Source of the DNA: Candidatus Paceibacter sp.
GTDB taxonomy: Bacteria; Patescibacteriota; Patescibacteriia; SG8-24; DYFX01
Direction: 5' to 3'
Length of the DNA: 6,321 nt
Assembly (NCBI GenBank): GCA_020724945.1
Contig: DYFX01000041.1
Location: forward strand, 4,144 to 10,464
This document shows positions 4,884 to 6,321 of this stretch, piece after piece (position 1 is the stretch's first letter; each line of letters starts with the position of its first letter). Position numbers and translations under genes: made by a program. The notes under the pieces were generated by a model. It did no database searches. It was not told the DNA's origin and worked only from the letters and a program-made list of their open reading frames with translations.

Positions 4884-5492
4884 CGCGCGCTCGTCCCGAG
4901 GAAGCGCGCGCGACGCGCGTTCGACCTCGGCCTTGAGCAGCCCGAGCTTGCGCGCGTCCATGCGCGAGACGGCGTGCAGGATGTCGCCGAAGCCGCCGCG
5001 CCCGCCGTCGCTCCCCTGGAGTTCGGTGATGAGGTCCTGGAGCCGCGCCGGGTGCGGGACGCGTTCCATCGCGAGCGGTTCGTCGCTGCCGGCGGACTCG
5101 ATGAGCAAGGTGCCGTAGCGGAAGAGCGTCGCGCCCATGCCGCTCACGCGATAGGCGACCTCCTGGATGCGCGAGAACGGGATCTCGGTGACATGCCGGT
5201 CGAAGAAACCGTCCTGGCGCACGATGATGACGCGACGCTCGGTGACGGCCAGGATGGTGAGCCGCCATTTGACCAGTCCGCGCGCGCCGAAGAACACGCC
5301 GAGGAATTCCGAAAGGCCGATCAGGATCTTCCCCAGCAGTTCCAGCCGCAGGAGCGGGACCAGGAAGAAGAACGGCGCCAAGACCAGCGCGGCGACGAGG
5401 ATGCCGGGCAGGATCATCGTGACGGGCGCCGCGCGCGCGACCGCGAGCAGGCTCTCGTCGTCCTTGAGTCCGAGCCGTCGTTCGAGTGCCAT
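4881..5492 (-). CDS. Bacterial PH-domain membrane protein (bPH2/YdbS-like)
   Basis: This 203-residue membrane protein of unknown role has two hydrophobic hairpin helices (about 24-48 and 54-74) followed by a bacterial PH domain (about 75-160). The domain begins 'WRLTILAVTERRVIIVRQDGF', read at 76-96, and continues 'VTEIPFSRIQEVAYRV'. The 'lT..RvI...G' and 'ei....I..v' pattern is typical of the bPH2/YdbS family (Pfam bPH_2). The C-terminal 40 residues are charged and probably cytoplasmic. The gene lies 11 nt after the Mur ligase stop and 16 nt before the FtsB-like gene, so it is probably in the same operon. A role at the envelope during wall synthesis or division is guessed from context only. 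ATG 5492 lacks a Shine-Dalgarno. A hexamer TAGACT (5506-5501) lies 8 nt upstream and overlaps the ligase stop. Confidence 0.82.
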   Translation of the reverse strand: MALERRLGLKDDESLLAVARAAPVTMILPGILVAALVLAPFFFLVPLLRLELLGKILIGLSEFLGVFFGARGLVKWRLTILAVTERRVIIVRQDGFFDRHVTEIPFSRIQEVAYRVSGMGATLFRYGTLLIESAGSDEPLAMERVPHPARLQDLITELQGSDGGRGGFGDILHAVSRMDARKLGLLKAEVERASRALPRDERA

Positions 5493-5500
5493 ACCGTATC

Positions 5501-5506
5501 AGTCTA
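5501..5506 (-). promoter_or_regulatory. Weak -10-like hexamer before the PH-domain gene
   Basis: TAGACT (5506 to 5501, minus strand) is 8 nt from ATG 5492, the same distance as at the exchanger gene, and contains the Mur ligase stop TAG. The upstream TG is directly adjacent rather than one base away, so the extended motif is imperfect. It may be chance, with the gene simply read through from the ligase. Confidence 0.25.
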
Positions 5507-6321
5507 CACCTTGCCGAGCCGTTCGCGGAGCGCCTCGCGCGCGACGGCGCGCTCGTCCCAGGGCGTGAGCTTGCCGCCGCGTCCGACGATGGCCTGTTCG
5601 GCCCCCTTGCCGGTCAGGAGCACGATGTCGCCCGGACCGGCCAGCATGACCGCCTTGCGGATGGCTTCGCGCCGACCCTCGATCTTGAGGAGCGTCTCCC
5701 CCTCCCGCTTTCCGGCCTCGATCGCCCCGGCGGCGACCTGTCCGATGATGAGGCCGGGATCGTCGTCGTACGGGTCCTCGTTCGTGACGATGGCGATGTC
5801 GGCCTTCTCGCCGGCCATGCGCCCGAGGATCGGGCGCCGCGCGACATCGCGTCCGCCGCCCGCGGAGCCGAGGACATGGATGAGGCGCTTGCGCGGCATG
5901 CGGTCGATGGCGGCGTAGACCTGGCGGAGGGACTCCGGCTCCGGAGCGTAATCGACGATGACGGCGAAATCCTGGCCTTCGTCGACGCGTTCGAAACGGC
6001 CCGGGACATTGTCGACCTTCGCGAGCGCCCGCGCCATCGTCTCGAGCGGGATGCCCTGCGAGAGGCCGACGGAGACGGCGGCCAGCGCGTTCAGCACGTT
6101 GTACCGGCCGGGCATCTTCAGCGAAAACCGCGTCTCGCGCACGGTGAACGAGGAACCCGCGGCCTCGAGCTTCACGTCGAGCGCCTTCACGACGGCCATC
6201 GGCCAGCTCGCCTTGCCTGCCTCCTTCCCGGCGCCGTCGGCGAGGAACCCGTATTTCTTGTCGGCCGGCGCGTCGAGGAAATCCCAGGCGTGTTCCGATT
6301 CGAGGTTCACGAACGCGACCT
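5504..6321 (-). CDS. murE: MurE-like Mur ligase, C-terminal part (5' end outside window)
   Basis: Mur ligases add an amino acid to UDP-MurNAc-peptide, the cytoplasmic peptidoglycan precursor, using ATP. The frame is open to the window edge, with VAFVNLESEH just inside it, so 271 C-terminal residues are seen and the P-loop lies outside. Landmarks are GRYNVLNALAA (about 6109-6077), 'VPGRFERVDEGQDFAVIVDYA' across 6004-5945, 'RDVARRPILGRMA' and 'GKGAEQ' (5611-5594). The order matches the end of the central domain and the C-terminal domain of UDP-MurNAc-tripeptide synthetases. Variant positions include DYAPEPES where MurE usually has DYAHTPD, NEDPYDDDP where DAP-adding enzymes have DNPR, and GKGAEQ for GKGHE. 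The substrate is therefore uncertain: a DAP enzyme is not supported and a Lys-type or other amino acid is possible. No in-window start is implied; an internal GTG at 6308-6310 is not the start. Confidence 0.88.
   Translation of the reverse strand, partial: VAFVNLESEHAWDFLDAPADKKYGFLADGAGKEAGKASWPMAVVKALDVKLEAAGSSFTVRETRFSLKMPGRYNVLNALAAVSVGLSQGIPLETMARALAKVDNVPGRFERVDEGQDFAVIVDYAPEPESLRQVYAAIDRMPRKRLIHVLGSAGGGRDVARRPILGRMAGEKADIAIVTNEDPYDDDPGLIIGQVAAGAIEAGKREGETLLKIEGRREAIRKAVMLAGPGDIVLLTGKGAEQAIVGRGGKLTPWDERAVAREALRERLGKV

Noticed and set aside
4884..4910. GC-rich hairpin CGCGCGCT/AGCGCGCG near the end of the PH-domain gene
   Set aside because: It lies within coding sequence, has no T-run, and alternating GC repeats make such pairings common by chance here.
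1..6321. Mobile elements, CRISPR arrays, toxin-antitoxin or defence genes
   Set aside because: No transposase-like frame, long terminal repeats, spaced direct repeats or defence motifs were seen; all substantial coding sequence is explained by housekeeping genes.

Overview
The window is high-GC bacterial DNA, densely packed on both strands. It carries a peptidoglycan-synthesis and cell-division block on the minus strand and a short convergent plus-strand pair. Small single-copy envelope genes, tRNAs with encoded CCA, a Mur ligase with the variant ends 'NEDPYDDDP' and 'GKGAEQ', and a short FtsB-like protein with a Lys-Trp-Trp tail all resemble what is seen in Patescibacteria (Candidate Phyla Radiation). 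That placement is an inference: no rRNA or ribosomal protein gene is present to confirm it. TGA is used as an ordinary stop (for example at 164-166, 1176-1178, 4881-4883), so the code is not one with reassigned UGA.

Plus strand, 1-1576. The 3' end of an unidentified gene closes at 166 and is followed by an intrinsic terminator. Next come an extended -10 promoter and a CaCA-type cation exchanger gene (218-1178) whose frame is broken by a +1 shift near 341-350. A small HExxHxxGxxD zincin-like metalloprotease gene (1175-1576) follows with an ATGA overlap.

Minus strand, read from 6321 down to 1562. The order is the C-terminal part of a MurE-like Mur ligase, a two-TM bacterial PH-domain membrane protein, an FtsB/DivIC-like septum protein, and a SurA/PrsA-like membrane-anchored parvulin. 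Then come tRNA-Gly(CCC) and tRNA-Thr(CGU), separated by one nucleotide and closed by a terminator. Last are ftsE and ftsX, closed by a 12-bp hairpin terminator that also contains the stop codon of the convergent zincin gene.

The minus-strand genes share a theme: wall precursor ligation (MurE-like), divisome assembly (FtsB-like), an extracytoplasmic folding factor (parvulin) and the FtsEX complex that signals to wall hydrolases. A recurring regulatory feature is an extended -10 element (TGnTAnnnT) placed 6-10 nt before an ATG with no Shine-Dalgarno. It is seen for the exchanger, ftsE and the FtsB-like gene, and suggests leaderless or near-leaderless transcripts. ftsX and the parvulin gene, which lie inside transcription units, instead have Shine-Dalgarno-like sequences. 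I found no mobile element, CRISPR array or defence system.
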